Position numbers and translations under genes: made by a program. Positions 53,807 through 63,528 of a DNA stretch of 64,000 nucleotides are shown here, piece after piece. Each line of letters starts with the position of its first letter. Position 1 is the first letter of the stretch. The notes beneath the pieces are model-generated. The model saw only the letters and a program-made list of their open reading frames with translations. It did not search any database and was not told the DNA's origin. This stretch comes from an uncultured Alistipes sp. (lineage in GTDB: Bacteria > Bacteroidota > Bacteroidia > Bacteroidales > Rikenellaceae): positions 35,609 through 99,608 of the forward strand of contig CANQIF010000010.1 in the NCBI GenBank assembly GCA_947623965.1, given 5' to 3'.

Positions 53807-56689
53807 TTATTTGTATTCTTCGGGATATTCCTTTACTACAGTAACGCCGGTCTCGACATAATCGGCGGCATCGAGAGTTTTGCCGTAAAGATGTCCGACA
53901 AAATAGTTGCCGAGCATTTTCTGCGTAGAATTCCACGTAAGACCGTCGGTATAGAGTTTGACATTCTTCGCCGAACAACCTCTGCCCGTAACATCGACTA
54001 TTCCAAGTCCGAAGAACGTACCGCTCGTAGCATTGTAACCTCCGACAAAACTGTCGGCAATCGAACATCTCTCGAAAATGGGAGCGATACCCTCCGCGAA
54101 GCCGCACAATCCGCCGCACTGCCAGTTGTTGATAACAACCGAGTTCTTTACGCTGATGTTCTCGAACGTTACGGTCGAATAGTTCTTGCCCATAACCACG
54201 CCTGCATAATGCTGACCCGCGCCTGTTTTGTCGATTATGCGCGCATTGTCGAAAATCAGATCTTTGACGGTCATATTACTTGCGTTTTCGCTGAACACAC
54301 CAAGCGAGCCCTTGTCAGCCGTCCCCTGAACGTACATATTAGAAACAGTATGGCCTTTGCCGTCCAATACCAATCCATTCAGAATGCCGTCCCACGAAGA
54401 AATAGGGGTCCACTCTTTTGCGCCCAAATCGATATCGGCAGCAAGTTCGACGGTTTTACCGGCGAAATTCTTATTGCCATTGTTGACCAGCGACGCAAAA
54501 TAGTAGAACTGCCCTGCAGTCTCGATTCTTATGTCGGTATCGCAATCCGTAATATTGACCTTGCCGTTGGCGTTGCGCATACCGCCGAGCATATCGCCGT
54601 AAGCCGAGAGATAATTGCGTGCATTGTCGTCGAGACGGTTAAGAGCTACATTTTCCACGTTGCAGCCGGTTATGGTCAAAATATCCGTTGCTTCAGAACC
54701 CTGCATACAGCCGATAAACTTGCCGAAAGCTCGCTTTGCGGCTAATTCACCCATATAAACATCGATCGTGCAGTGCTCTACCGAACAATTCTCGAACAGG
54801 CAGGTCGAATTGTACTGCGAACCGAGATAGCCCGCAAATCCGCCGATCTGTCCCGATTCATCGGGGACGTTTTCGGTAGACAAGTTGCTGTTCACCACCT
54901 TGCAACCCTTGGCCTCGACATTGTTTTCGGCAACGAAACCGATCATACCGCCCACTTTGTTCACGCCCTCGATCGTGCAGCCGTCGACCGTACAGTTGTC
55001 GAATACGATCTTGCCGTACGAACGGCCGATGACAGCGCCCGCATAGGCATTGCCCGCACCGTCGTTTACGGCTTTGATATTCGCACCCGCCACCGTAAGA
55101 TTATATACCTTAACGCTTATGGCATTGCAGATCAATCCGGCGCATTGAACATTTTCAGCCTTGAAATTGGCGATTTTATGACCCTGGCCATCGATAGATA
55201 CGCCATTCAGCGACTCGATTTTGAACTCCGCGCCTGCAAAGTCAATGTTGGCGTCGAGAACGACTCGGTTTACCGACTTGAAGAAATTCTTGTCGGCAGC
55301 AGCCACACCCTCCTTGAATGCGACGAGTTTACTGCCGTCGGCTGCGTGGAAAATGATTTGGCAGGAGTTGTCCTTTTTTACAACATTCTTGACAGTACCG
55401 TATACTTCGACACTGCCTTTCACCAAAGTGAGATCGTCAATCGTTACATCTTCGCCGACGATAAGCGTATTGTCAGCCGTTGAAGAGCTTACCTTTGCGT
55501 AGGATGCGCCGTCGAGGGATACGGTGGTATTCGGCGTTTCGATTGCGAGATCCGCCGATGACGGGATAGTCAAAGAGAGCGAAGCAGGATACTCCATAAT
55601 GCCATCGACATATTTCACCGTCAATTTTTGGGTCAACGCGGGCAATATGACCGCTATGTCGTTCATCGTCGAGGGCAGGATGAGTTCCGCATCTTCAGTC
55701 GGAGCCTCGGTAACCGATACGTTCTTCGCTCCGTTCGCCAATGCCGCAGTCGCTTCGGCGACAGTGGTCGCCTCAGTAATCTCGTGATCGATTTCGCCGT
55801 CGAAATCGGGAACGACCTCGATATTTATGTCGGTCTTTTTCGTAAGCAGATTGCCCGACACATTCGTGCGGTAGTTGCGTTGAACGGGGATGTTCGTAAA
55901 CTCGTAGTCGGCAGCGGCCTTCGTCCCCGATGCGTTGATGAACGACATCGTAAAGTCAGCCAAATACTGCTCCTCGCCTTTGGGAGCGAAGATATAGTCC
56001 ATCGAGAGCGTGCCGTTCTCGTCGATAACGGCAGCTTTGTCGGCGTAAACCAGAGCATCCGCAGCTTCGGTGAGCTCGCCCGTCAGCAGGTTGATACCCA
56101 TAGGTACGGACTTGTATGCAATCGACACGTGCGTCGGCACGAGGTCAGCGATATTGGCAGCCCGAACGTCCGCCATATCGTTAGTTTTGACATTCAGCTG
56201 ACCGAAAGGACGGCGCAACTGCGCGCTTATGGCTGCGGCGGCGGTTATCTCTACGGTCTCCTTGCCGAAGAAAGCATCGCGAGTCTCGTCGTTACCGGCA
56301 TAAGCGGATGCATCCTTAACAAAGACGTTCGACAGATCGCTCGTGTCGTAATGAACGTCTACGCCATTCTCAGCCGCATCCGCCCAGAAGACGAAATCGT
56401 AGGTTTTGCCAGCAACCAGACGTGCCTCAAACCGAGCCTTACCGCCTGTAACTTCGGCCACCTGACGCTCGCCGCAGAGAACGCCGTCGAGATAGATCTC
56501 CATTTGACAGCGGTTAATTTCCGAGCCTTCGCCCGAACGCGTGCCGTTCAATTCGGCGGGAACAGCGGCCGAAACGACAACTGCAGTTTCTCCCGTAACG
56601 GCTACACCGTCGAGAGCATCGCTCCTGCTGCAAGAGGATAGCCCCGCTGCAAGCATTGCGATCGATAAGAGTAAATTTTTCGTTTTCAT
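53807..56689 (-). CDS. Fimbrillin/adhesin-like lipoprotein, first copy
   Basis: A 960-residue lipoprotein: MKTKNLLLSIAMLAAGLSSC, lipobox cysteine 20. The N-terminal fimbrillin-like part resembles the neighbour (INRCQMEIYLDGVLCGERQ, YDFVFWADAAENG) and contains the identical cassette ~155-305. The C-terminal ~500 residues have GLUG-like repeats (AGAVIGRSYGKIVFDNCTVDG, VGGMIGFVAENNVEAKGCKV, IGGFAGYLGSQYNSTCLFEN). These are typical of beta-helical adhesins. It follows the FimB-like gene by 42 nt. Function in attachment is inferred. Confidence 0.82.
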   Translation of the reverse strand: MKTKNLLLSIAMLAAGLSSCSRSDALDGVAVTGETAVVVSAAVPAELNGTRSGEGSEINRCQMEIYLDGVLCGERQVAEVTGGKARFEARLVAGKTYDFVFWADAAENGVDVHYDTSDLSNVFVKDASAYAGNDETRDAFFGKETVEITAAAAISAQLRRPFGQLNVKTNDMADVRAANIADLVPTHVSIAYKSVPMGINLLTGELTEAADALVYADKAAVIDENGTLSMDYIFAPKGEEQYLADFTMSFINASGTKAAADYEFTNIPVQRNYRTNVSGNLLTKKTDINIEVVPDFDGEIDHEITEATTVAEATAALANGAKNVSVTEAPTEDAELILPSTMNDIAVILPALTQKLTVKYVDGIMEYPASLSLTIPSSADLAIETPNTTVSLDGASYAKVSSSTADNTLIVGEDVTIDDLTLVKGSVEVYGTVKNVVKKDNSCQIIFHAADGSKLVAFKEGVAAADKNFFKSVNRVVLDANIDFAGAEFKIESLNGVSIDGQGHKIANFKAENVQCAGLICNAISVKVYNLTVAGANIKAVNDGAGNAYAGAVIGRSYGKIVFDNCTVDGCTIEGVNKVGGMIGFVAENNVEAKGCKVVNSNLSTENVPDESGQIGGFAGYLGSQYNSTCLFENCSVEHCTIDVYMGELAAKRAFGKFIGCMQGSEATDILTITGCNVENVALNRLDDNARNYLSAYGDMLGGMRNANGKVNITDCDTDIRIETAGQFYYFASLVNNGNKNFAGKTVELAADIDLGAKEWTPISSWDGILNGLVLDGKGHTVSNMYVQGTADKGSLGVFSENASNMTVKDLIFDNARIIDKTGAGQHYAGVVMGKNYSTVTFENISVKNSVVINNWQCGGLCGFAEGIAPIFERCSIADSFVGGYNATSGTFFGLGIVDVTGRGCSAKNVKLYTDGLTWNSTQKMLGNYFVGHLYGKTLDAADYVETGVTVVKEYPEEYK
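55769..56218 (-). repeat. Near-identical cassette, copy in the 960-residue adhesin
   Basis: Partner of 52760-53209 at an offset of 3009 nt in the same orientation. See the adhesin entries. Confidence 0.9.
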
Positions 56690-56731
56690 TTGTTTGATAT
56701 ATTTGGTTGATTGATTTTATAATTCATACTG

Positions 56732-57715
56732 TCATCGGTCTGGCAGCGTGATGTTTATGTCGCCCTCGAAATCGGGATCGATGGCCGCTCCCGAATCTTT
56801 GCGGTCGGTGAGATACCGGCCGCGAATGATCGTCGTCTTGCCGCGCTTCAGATGCACCGGAATATCGGCGTATATGTTCAGCAGCTTTTCGGTCTTGCGG
56901 TCGTAGAGCAACAGCGTGAGGGTAACCTGCGACTCCTCGCCGTTGACGAAGATATAGTCGAAACCGAGCGACGCTTCGGTCTCGGTCTGCCGGGTTATCT
57001 CGCTGACGAACGACACCTGCGTTTCCGCCTTGTTCGGACGACCCGTATAGACGTTGTAACCTACGGGAAAATACATTCCGTAGGCCCATTTGATTATATA
57101 GTCCTCCCACGTCTGATCCGAACGCAGGGCAGTCATACGGCTGAAGAACTCGCGCACGTCTTCGCTTATCACCTCGACGCTGCCCATCGGGCATAACATT
57201 TCGTGCGAATAGAACTGCTTCGCAGACCACTCGCTCGGCGATATGTCCATATCGAAGCGCACTTCATAGCACTCCTTGCGGTTGTCGCTGCCGCGATATT
57301 CGTAAAAATAGCCTACGCTGGCCAAATCGTCCGTCGACAAAACCCTGCCGCTGCCGTCGGCCCCGTCGGCGCATACCGCCCACGCGACGACCTTGTATTT
57401 GCCCGCATTGAGAAACTCGGTGAACTCTATCGCAGCCGAAGCATCGAAATTGCGGTCGGCGCCCATCTCCTTGCGAACTACCAACTCTCCGTCGTAATCG
57501 TTTTTGTAGATTTCGACGACGAAAAACATATATTCGGCCTCGTTTCGCAATGCGAGGAACGAGCTGTGGGTGAATTCTGGATGCGTCGTAAGGCGTATCG
57601 TCGTCTCGATACGCGTCGGGTCGACACCTCCGTTTTCGGGATATTCGTGGACGCACGCGGCGGCGCAGAAAGCCGTCAGTGCAGCGAGCAGTATTTTATT
57701 CAAAAGCCACCTCAT
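56732..57715 (-). CDS. FimB/Mfa2-like fimbrial anchor lipoprotein
   Basis: A 327-residue lipoprotein (MRWLLNKILLAALTAFCAAAC, lipobox cysteine 21). The FimB/Mfa2 family pattern is seen in DDLASVGYFYEYRG, MDISPSEW, GYNVYTGRPNKAETQVSF and the C-terminal strand DPDFEGDINITLPDR. In characterised Bacteroidales systems such proteins anchor fimbriae and limit their length. It lies between the OmpA/DUF3575 gene (12 nt) and the first adhesin (42 nt). Confidence 0.82.
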   Translation of the reverse strand: MRWLLNKILLAALTAFCAAACVHEYPENGGVDPTRIETTIRLTTHPEFTHSSFLALRNEAEYMFFVVEIYKNDYDGELVVRKEMGADRNFDASAAIEFTEFLNAGKYKVVAWAVCADGADGSGRVLSTDDLASVGYFYEYRGSDNRKECYEVRFDMDISPSEWSAKQFYSHEMLCPMGSVEVISEDVREFFSRMTALRSDQTWEDYIIKWAYGMYFPVGYNVYTGRPNKAETQVSFVSEITRQTETEASLGFDYIFVNGEESQVTLTLLLYDRKTEKLLNIYADIPVHLKRGKTTIIRGRYLTDRKDSGAAIDPDFEGDINITLPDR

Positions 57716-57727
57716 AGCACCGTCGCG

Positions 57728-59067
57728 TTATTTAATTCTGTAAATCAATGATATGCCGCAACGCGTAACGCCGAAATAATTTTTGCGCGACGTATCGAAG
57801 CGAGCCCCGTTTTTCGTATTGTAGTAGGTATTGTATCGGGTGTAGATGTAACCCGCACCTATGTTGAACTCCATCCCCCAATGGTCGGTGAACTTGAGCG
57901 AGTATCCGTAATCGATGCCCGCGCCGTACATTCCGTCGGCATCCTGATAGCGGTACTTTTTGTCGACAGCGATATTGAACTGACCGGCAATCAGATGCAC
58001 GCCGAAAAAGTGGCCGGTCATCGAGGGTTCCAACCGGTAGCGCACCGACGGCGAGACGGTCAGCGTACGGAAACGATAGTTTCGCGCGACGGTCACCGAC
58101 ATATAATACACAGGTATATCGACCGACCAGTGATCCGCAAAACGGTACTCGACGGCGATATTGGGCACAACCAACGCCCAGAAAGGTATGTTCGTCTTGA
58201 TATTCCAGCGATCCGCCTTCCAAGCGGAACCGCGCGACGAAGCAGTATCGGCAACGCTGTCGACCGCTGTTTCCGAATTCCTTCCCTTCAAAGAGACCGA
58301 GGCGTCGATCGGGGAATTTTCGGAAATTGCCGAAGTTACTGCAACGTTTTCGGTGGCCTCAGCCGCCGCGCGACCGTCATCCGAAGCGGCCGACGCACCG
58401 ACGGCCGCAGTCGTGTTACAGGTTTTGCGGCCTTTCGTATCGCCCGTCGGTTCAGTGATGTCGGTAAGGTCGGCAGGTACTTGTTTCGCTTCGTTATCGG
58501 ACGCTTCGGCCGAGACAGTCGTCGTATCGTCAACGGGATCGACGGATTCGGCTGAAATTGCGATAAAATCTTGATTTTCAGCTAATTTTCCATGGCGGGG
58601 GGGGTCGGGAGCATCGCGATCAATTGCATTGTCGTCACCACATCTTTGTCTCCGTTGTAGGGGACAGCGTGGTTATAGGTGCAGTAGTTATCCTCCCTGA
58701 GCCCGTGATTGGTAATATAGTAGGATTTGACCTGGTTGCTGCGATTGCTCGCCATAGCCATATTCGAATACTCCGAAACGAACGAAGAGCAATATCCGTG
58801 AATGGCCAGATACATATCGCCTCTCTTCAGGGCTTCGCGATTCCGATCTATCATTTCGGCTGCCCTGCGTATGACATCTTCGTTTCCCCCGAAGTGCATA
58901 AAGAACATATTCGTGCGATTTTTGAAGCGGAAAATGAAAACGGAGTCCTCGCGAACGACGGCGGTCGAATCCGCCCGTTCGTTTTCATTCACAGAGGAGG
59001 CGTACGCTTCAGGCAAGAAAAGCGCTGCGGCGAAAACGGCAGATAATATCGTAAAGAGCTTACGCAC
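57728..59067 (-). pseudogene. OmpA-like plus DUF3575 outer-membrane protein split at a C8 tract (candidate phase-variable gene)
   Basis: Two ORFs form one gene. From GTG 59067 the first reads a signal peptide (RKLFTILSAVFAAALFLPEAYAS) and an OmpA-like domain (FIFRFKNRTNMFFMHFGG, YLAIHGYCSSFVSEY, NRSNQVKSYYITNHG), then stops at 58582 just after ACCCCCCCC. The other frame is open from that tract to 57728 and holds an acidic linker and DUF3575 (WNIKTNIPFWALVVPNIAVEYRF). Nine C, or six, would fuse them into one protein (446 residues with nine). It is the first gene of the fimbrial operon. As sequenced it is OFF unless DUF3575 starts separately at the TTG 58291. Confidence 0.75.
58597..58604. repeat. 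G8/C8 homopolymer at the frame junction
   Basis: Eight G on the plus strand (C8 in the coding strand) lie exactly where the two halves of the OmpA/DUF3575 gene change frame. Tracts of this kind are known slipped-strand contingency sites in other bacteria. Confidence 0.85.
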
Positions 59068-59103
59068 GGTCGGGAAAGGGTTACGGTAATTCTGTGTTTT
59101 TGA

Positions 59104-59111
59104 CAAAGATA
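59104..59111 (-). promoter_or_regulatory. Promoter of the fimbrial operon (-7 box TATCTTTG)
   Basis: TATCTTTG is an exact -7 match, and TTG lies 20 nt upstream. It is 37 nt before the GTG start of the OmpA/DUF3575 gene. Confidence 0.7.
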
Positions 59112-59190
59112 TAATTTTCAATTCAATATACCAACAATAGTTCGTAAAAAAGTTAAGTCTAAGCGGCCCTGGCGGTAAATAAATTCCGTT

Positions 59191-59583
59191 TTGACGGAGT
59201 TCTCCTTTTTTTGCGTAATATTGCCCGGGAAGGCTCATACCGCAAGTAACGTCTATAGGCAGCTTGATTCTGCGATTGAAACGGACGTTGATAGTATTGT
59301 GAGGAGATATTTCGCTGCAAAGTACGCGTACTCCACATTTCATTGGCAGCCTCATTCTTATACCAAGTTCGGGCGTCATCACGCTGTTCTTGCAGGATGA
59401 TCCGATAAGGAGACCACGACAGCCTTAACCTATGCGTCTGATTTAAGAAATTGTAGAGGTCGGTTCCTTCCGATACGACTGAAGATGGAGTTTGATGCGG
59501 ACATTAAAATAGACCATACGCTCTTTGTTTCCTTTGCCGAAGACAATGCATTGTCTTTCTTGAAAATCAATCTGCACGATTGA
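59191..59583 (+). pseudogene. Plus-strand ORF interrupted by one in-frame stop
   Basis: Reads MTEFSFFCVILPGKAHTASN... to FGRHHAVLAG, a TGA at 59398, then stays open in the same frame as SDKETTTALTYASDLRN... to FLKINLHD, stop at 59583. Together ~130 codons. The second half has the composition of a real protein. No family is recognised. It diverges from the fimbrial operon. Most likely a decayed gene, possibly chance. Confidence 0.35.
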
Positions 59584-59664
59584 GTCTTACGAGTTCTCCG
59601 TGCCAGGCGAGAGCAGAGGGAAAGCCAGTTTTCACTATGCCGAACCGCAGCCGTAAAGCGGACG

Positions 59665-60395
59665 TCAGTCCGAATTTAGAGGCGACATCTGACCATTCAT
59701 TAGTAACGGTAGCAGTTCATTGCGTTGCCTTGTCAAATTCGATATTTCTTCTTGTAATTTGACAATTTGCTCAAAAAAATGAGAGATATTCTTTCCTCGA
59801 ACTTATCGGCCATACCATTGTTATCCGGTATGGCTATCGTACTTTGTTGCAGATGGTCTTGTGGTATGTGCCCATAGTTGTTTTTCTGGCTTCTGCCATT
59901 TTCTTGAATACATAACGTAATCCAACAATTGGAAACAGTAGAATGATTTTGGGAAACTATTAGCAGAAGTGACCTTGAATATGTGCTGATTAAGTTCCCC
60001 AATCCCATATGCCCACAATATAACTTCAAGTGATGCAGACCATGAAAACAGTACAGCTCCATTATACACTTTTACAGCTCCTGGTATATTAAAAGTAACC
60101 TCTCCTGTCTCTGAAGTAATGCCATCGTGCATTTCTCTTATCTTGATTATTGGCAATGAGGTTTCTCTTACTTGTGGTCTAAATTTTGGCAAGCAAAACC
60201 ATTGGTGAAAACTGCAAATTCAAAGAGGTTGCCACAATGCCAGCATACAGGGATGTTGCACTTTAGCATCTCGTCCCATTTCATAGCGCCACCTCTGCTT
60301 TTGTACGGTTTACCCTCCTTTTCGGGAAAATCAAACTGCACGAACCAGTAATCGTATAGTTGTTTAGTCATCGCTTCCAAATTCTGATTTAGCAA
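59665..60395 (-). pseudogene. hsdS: Type I restriction specificity subunit (HsdS) remnant, three frameshifts
   Basis: Successive frames spell the second half of an HsdS. They are the conserved NLEAMTKQLYDYWFVQFDFP; a target-recognition domain FRPQVRETSLPIIKIREMHD...FSWSASLEVILWAYGIGELN; IQENGRSQKNNYGHIPQDHL; and the C-terminal ISNLTRQRNELLPLLMNGQ. Frame changes occur near 60186 (one A lost), ~59930 and ~59780 (T7 run). The first recognition domain is absent, and no hsdM or hsdR is in the window. Non-functional as it stands. Confidence 0.8.
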
Positions 60396-60682
60396 AAAGA
60401 AAGCATATCATAATTAGGACAACAACAAGTATTTGCAGCTATCCTAACGTATTTTTTTGATATGAAATCTAAAAAATTCATTTGTGCAAGGATCAAGCAA
60501 CGCTCGTCACCGTGTATAGGCATATATCGTTCTGATATATAACTATTCGGTGTGGGGTATTGTTTATTTGCACATGGGTATTCCAGAACCTCTACTCAGA
60601 TAAACGAACGGCTCCACACTTTCTTATTTTATATTGCAAACCAGCCGCAGCGGAGTTGATACGGTACAAACGCTGATCTGTT
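60396..60682. other. AT-rich intergenic stretch with the right inner direct repeat
   Basis: No gene seen. It holds 60549-60622, the partner of 50527-50604, and an AT-rich start. No clear promoter was found. Confidence 0.5.
60549..60622. repeat. Inner direct repeat, right copy
   Basis: See 50527-50604. The best-conserved block is tcagataaacgaac followed by ctccacact. Confidence 0.55.
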
Positions 60683-60964
60683 ATGTGTTTGACCCAGCCA
60701 ACCGAGTACGTAATCTGCCAGATAGCAGATTATAATCCACTCTTAAGAAGCCGTAATGCTTTAATTCGCAAAAGAATGAATATCAGGCGTACAGCCTTCG
60801 TTAACATTCAACCGATTATCGGACAGGATGGGATTGTTGCTGTTTTCCTTTGCAATGAATCGTTTGAAGTCAGGAATGATTCCCCTTTTGATTGTGACCT
60901 TCCTGAGAATAAATCTATTCAGGAATTGGCAGCGGGAGATATCTTAACGGCCCGTCACTTCTGA
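60683..60964 (+). CDS. Hypothetical protein
   Basis: A 93-residue ORF (MCLTQPTEYVICQIADYNPL... to GDILTARHF), ending 23 nt before the LRR lipoprotein. An internal start (MNIRRTAFVNIQPIIG) is possible. Composition is protein-like, but no domain, signal or homologue is recognised. It may be a remnant, given the decay around it. Confidence 0.4.
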   Translation: MCLTQPTEYVICQIADYNPLLRSRNALIRKRMNIRRTAFVNIQPIIGQDGIVAVFLCNESFEVRNDSPFDCDLPENKSIQELAAGDILTARHF

Positions 60965-60987
60965 AAATTACTTAAATACATCGCTTT

Positions 60988-63134
60988 ATGAAAAACCTTT
61001 TATCCCTCTTGCTGTGCAGCTTGTTGCTGTTCGGCTGCAGCGACAAGTACGATGACAGCGCATTGCGCAATGATTTGGACAACCTGGAAAATCGCATAGC
61101 GAAAGTAGAGGAGTTATGCAAGCAGATGAATACCAATATCTCATCTTTGTAAAAAATCGTGGATGCCTTGCAGAATAAGTTGTCGATTCTCAAGGTAGAG
61201 CCGATTTCCGACGGCTATATCATCCACTTTTCCGATGGCACTGCCGCGACAATCAAAAACGGCAAGAATGCCGAAACCGTTCCTGTTATCGGAGTGCGGA
61301 AAGATGCGGACGGTATCTATTACTGGACGCTCGATGGCAACTGGCTGACCGATGCCCAAGGGAACAAAATAAAGGCCCAAGGCACGGATGGAGCGAAAGA
61401 CGACACGGGCGATAAAGGAGATACGGGAAATACGGGCGCCAAGGGCGTAACCCCTCAACTCAAAATAGAAAACGATTATTGGTTCGTCTCTTACGATAGC
61501 GGACAATCGTGGACAAAACTGGGCAAAGCGACGGGAGAAAATGGCAAAGACGGAACAAACGGCATCTTCAAAAGCGTGACGGAAGATGTTAATAACGTCT
61601 ATTTCACGATGGCCAACGGTACGATTATTACCATTTCCAAGGGCGACAACTCGCAATTCGCGCTTGCTTTCGATACGGCAGACGTCGCCATCCTCCATGG
61701 CGGAGCGAGCAAGACCATTTCCTATACAATTGCAGGGGCAACGGAAAATACGATCGTCAAAAGGCTCTTGCGCAGGATGGATGGAAAGCTGTCGTAAATG
61801 CGACCTCCACGGATAAGGGAACGATTACGGTTACAGCTCCCGATCCGATCGTGGAGAGTGAAATTCTGGTATTCGCCAATGATGGAGCTTACCGGACCGT
61901 GATGGCATCGTTGAATTGCATGCAGGGGCAGATCAACATCGCAAACAACTCGGTGCAGACCGCACCTGCCGGCGGGACGCAGGAGGTCCGGTTGACCACG
62001 AATTTGGATTATACGATCGAGATTCCCGAGGAGGCCAAATCGTGGTTGTCGTTGGCTCCCGAGACACGAGCCATGCGGGATGAAACCATTGTCTTTACGG
62101 TTGCGGCCAACGAAGGCATTCAGCGTTTTGCGACAGTGGCATTAAAAGACGAACAAGGTATCACGCTGCAGACGATCATTTTTCGACAGTTGGGTGGCGT
62201 GTGCAATGAGGTCCATATCGAAACGAAAGGGGAATTGGAAAAGGTCTTGGCGGATTACGATTATGCCCATATCGAATCGTTGAAAATTACGGGCGTTCTG
62301 AACGATGTCGATTTTCTGTTTATCTATCGCATGATGCCCGACTTGAAAAACCTCGATATTGCGGAGGTAAATATTACGGCATTGCCCACACAAGCTTTTT
62401 ATCAATCTAAGAATGTCGAGCATTTGATTCTTCCCAATACCTTGACAACAATTGGAAAAGAGATGTTTTATCAAAGCAATCTGGAAACAGTTATCATCCC
62501 TGCAAATGTAGAGACAATTGAATTGTCTGCATTCTCGGGGTGTAGGGCCTTGACCTCTATAGAGATTCCGGCAAGTGTGGAAACAATTGAGAAGGCCGCA
62601 TTCCAAGGCTGTTCCACGTTAGCAACTGTAACATTTGAGAAAGGCTCCAAGCTCAAAACGATCGGGGGTGGGTATTATAAGAGTACAGGGTACGGCGCAT
62701 TCTCGAGTTGTCCGATAACCTCCATCGAGATTCCGACAAGCGTGGAAACGATCGAGGCGGTAGCATTCAAAGGTTGTTCCGAGTTGACAACTGTAATTTT
62801 CGAGAAAGACTCTAAACTCAAAACGATCGGGGGTGGATATGATGATGTTTATGATGATACGCAGAACGGTACATTCTGTGGGTTGAAAAAACTGATGACC
62901 GTAGATATGTCTGCATGTACGCGGATACAATCAATCGGGAAGTATGCTTTTTATGAAGATTCCGAACTTCGTTTATTCAAGATAGGAACCATAATTCCTC
63001 CAGTATGTGTAGATTACGCATTCGATGGCATAAATCCGTATTCAGTTTTGAAAGTTCCGTCGGGATGTGCCGATGCCTATAAAGACGCAGAGGAATGGAA
63101 GAACTTTGCAAGCATTACGGGTTTGGATGAATAA
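60988..63134 (+). pseudogene. BspA-like lipoprotein (DUF4988, BACON, leucine-rich repeats), broken
   Basis: From ATG 60988 a lipoprotein signal (MKNLLSLLLCSLLLFGCSDK) and the DUF4988 coiled coil begin, but codon 55 is TAA (61150-61152). The frame continues through VEPISDGYIIHFSDGTAATI and a short collagen-like stretch (GDKGDTGNTGAKG). It then shifts at GTCAAAAGG (61757-61765), where one more A would restore TIVKKALAQDGWKAVV. The rest (to 63134) has a BACON-like domain and LRR_5 repeats (SSCPITSIEIPTSVETIE). Two lesions make it inactive unless the C-terminal part is expressed alone. Confidence 0.85.
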
Positions 63135-63209
63135 TAACCTGTAAATACATGTCGAATCGCTCTCTTGCGGTACCACACGGTATTGCAGGAGAAAACAATA
63201 AGAAAGGAG

Positions 63210-63455
63210 ATGCAAAATTTAAGAAAAGTTGAATACTACGTGTCGGATCGCTATACTCCGAATTCCGGCTTTATGGATGGCGGCGATGCTGATGACAATG
63301 AAACGGGAATTGCCCTGTTTCATCGATTCGCTGATTCTCGTCAATTTTATAATGACGAGTATCATCCTCAGGCAGATGCGATTTTCGAAATCGAGGAGAC
63401 CGGGGAAGTGAAGCAAATCGAAAGCTGGAGAATCAAACGTTTTATTAACGATTAA
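63210..63455 (+). CDS. Hypothetical protein
   Basis: An 81-residue protein from ATG 63210 (MQNLRKVEYYVSDRYTPNSG...). It contains a DGGDADDNETGIALFHRF loop and an acidic middle and ends IKRFIND. AAAGGAG touches the ATG directly, too close for a normal ribosome binding site. It may be a small cytosolic protein; no family recognised. Confidence 0.5.
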   Translation: MQNLRKVEYYVSDRYTPNSGFMDGGDADDNETGIALFHRFADSRQFYNDEYHPQADAIFEIEETGEVKQIESWRIKRFIND

Positions 63456-63528
63456 CGCCAAAAGATAAACAAGATCGGGCTCGGATGGAGCGGCCGCATT
63501 CTGGCCCTCCGCCGAGCCTGTTTTTGGT

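Noticed and set aside
58336-58533. 65-codon Arg-rich minus-strand ORF
   Set aside because: It lies in the wrong frame inside the linker of the OmpA/DUF3575 gene.
63201-63212. Shine-Dalgarno site AAAGGAG before the 63210 gene
   Set aside because: It touches the ATG with no spacing and the phylum rarely uses such sites; treated as coincidence.
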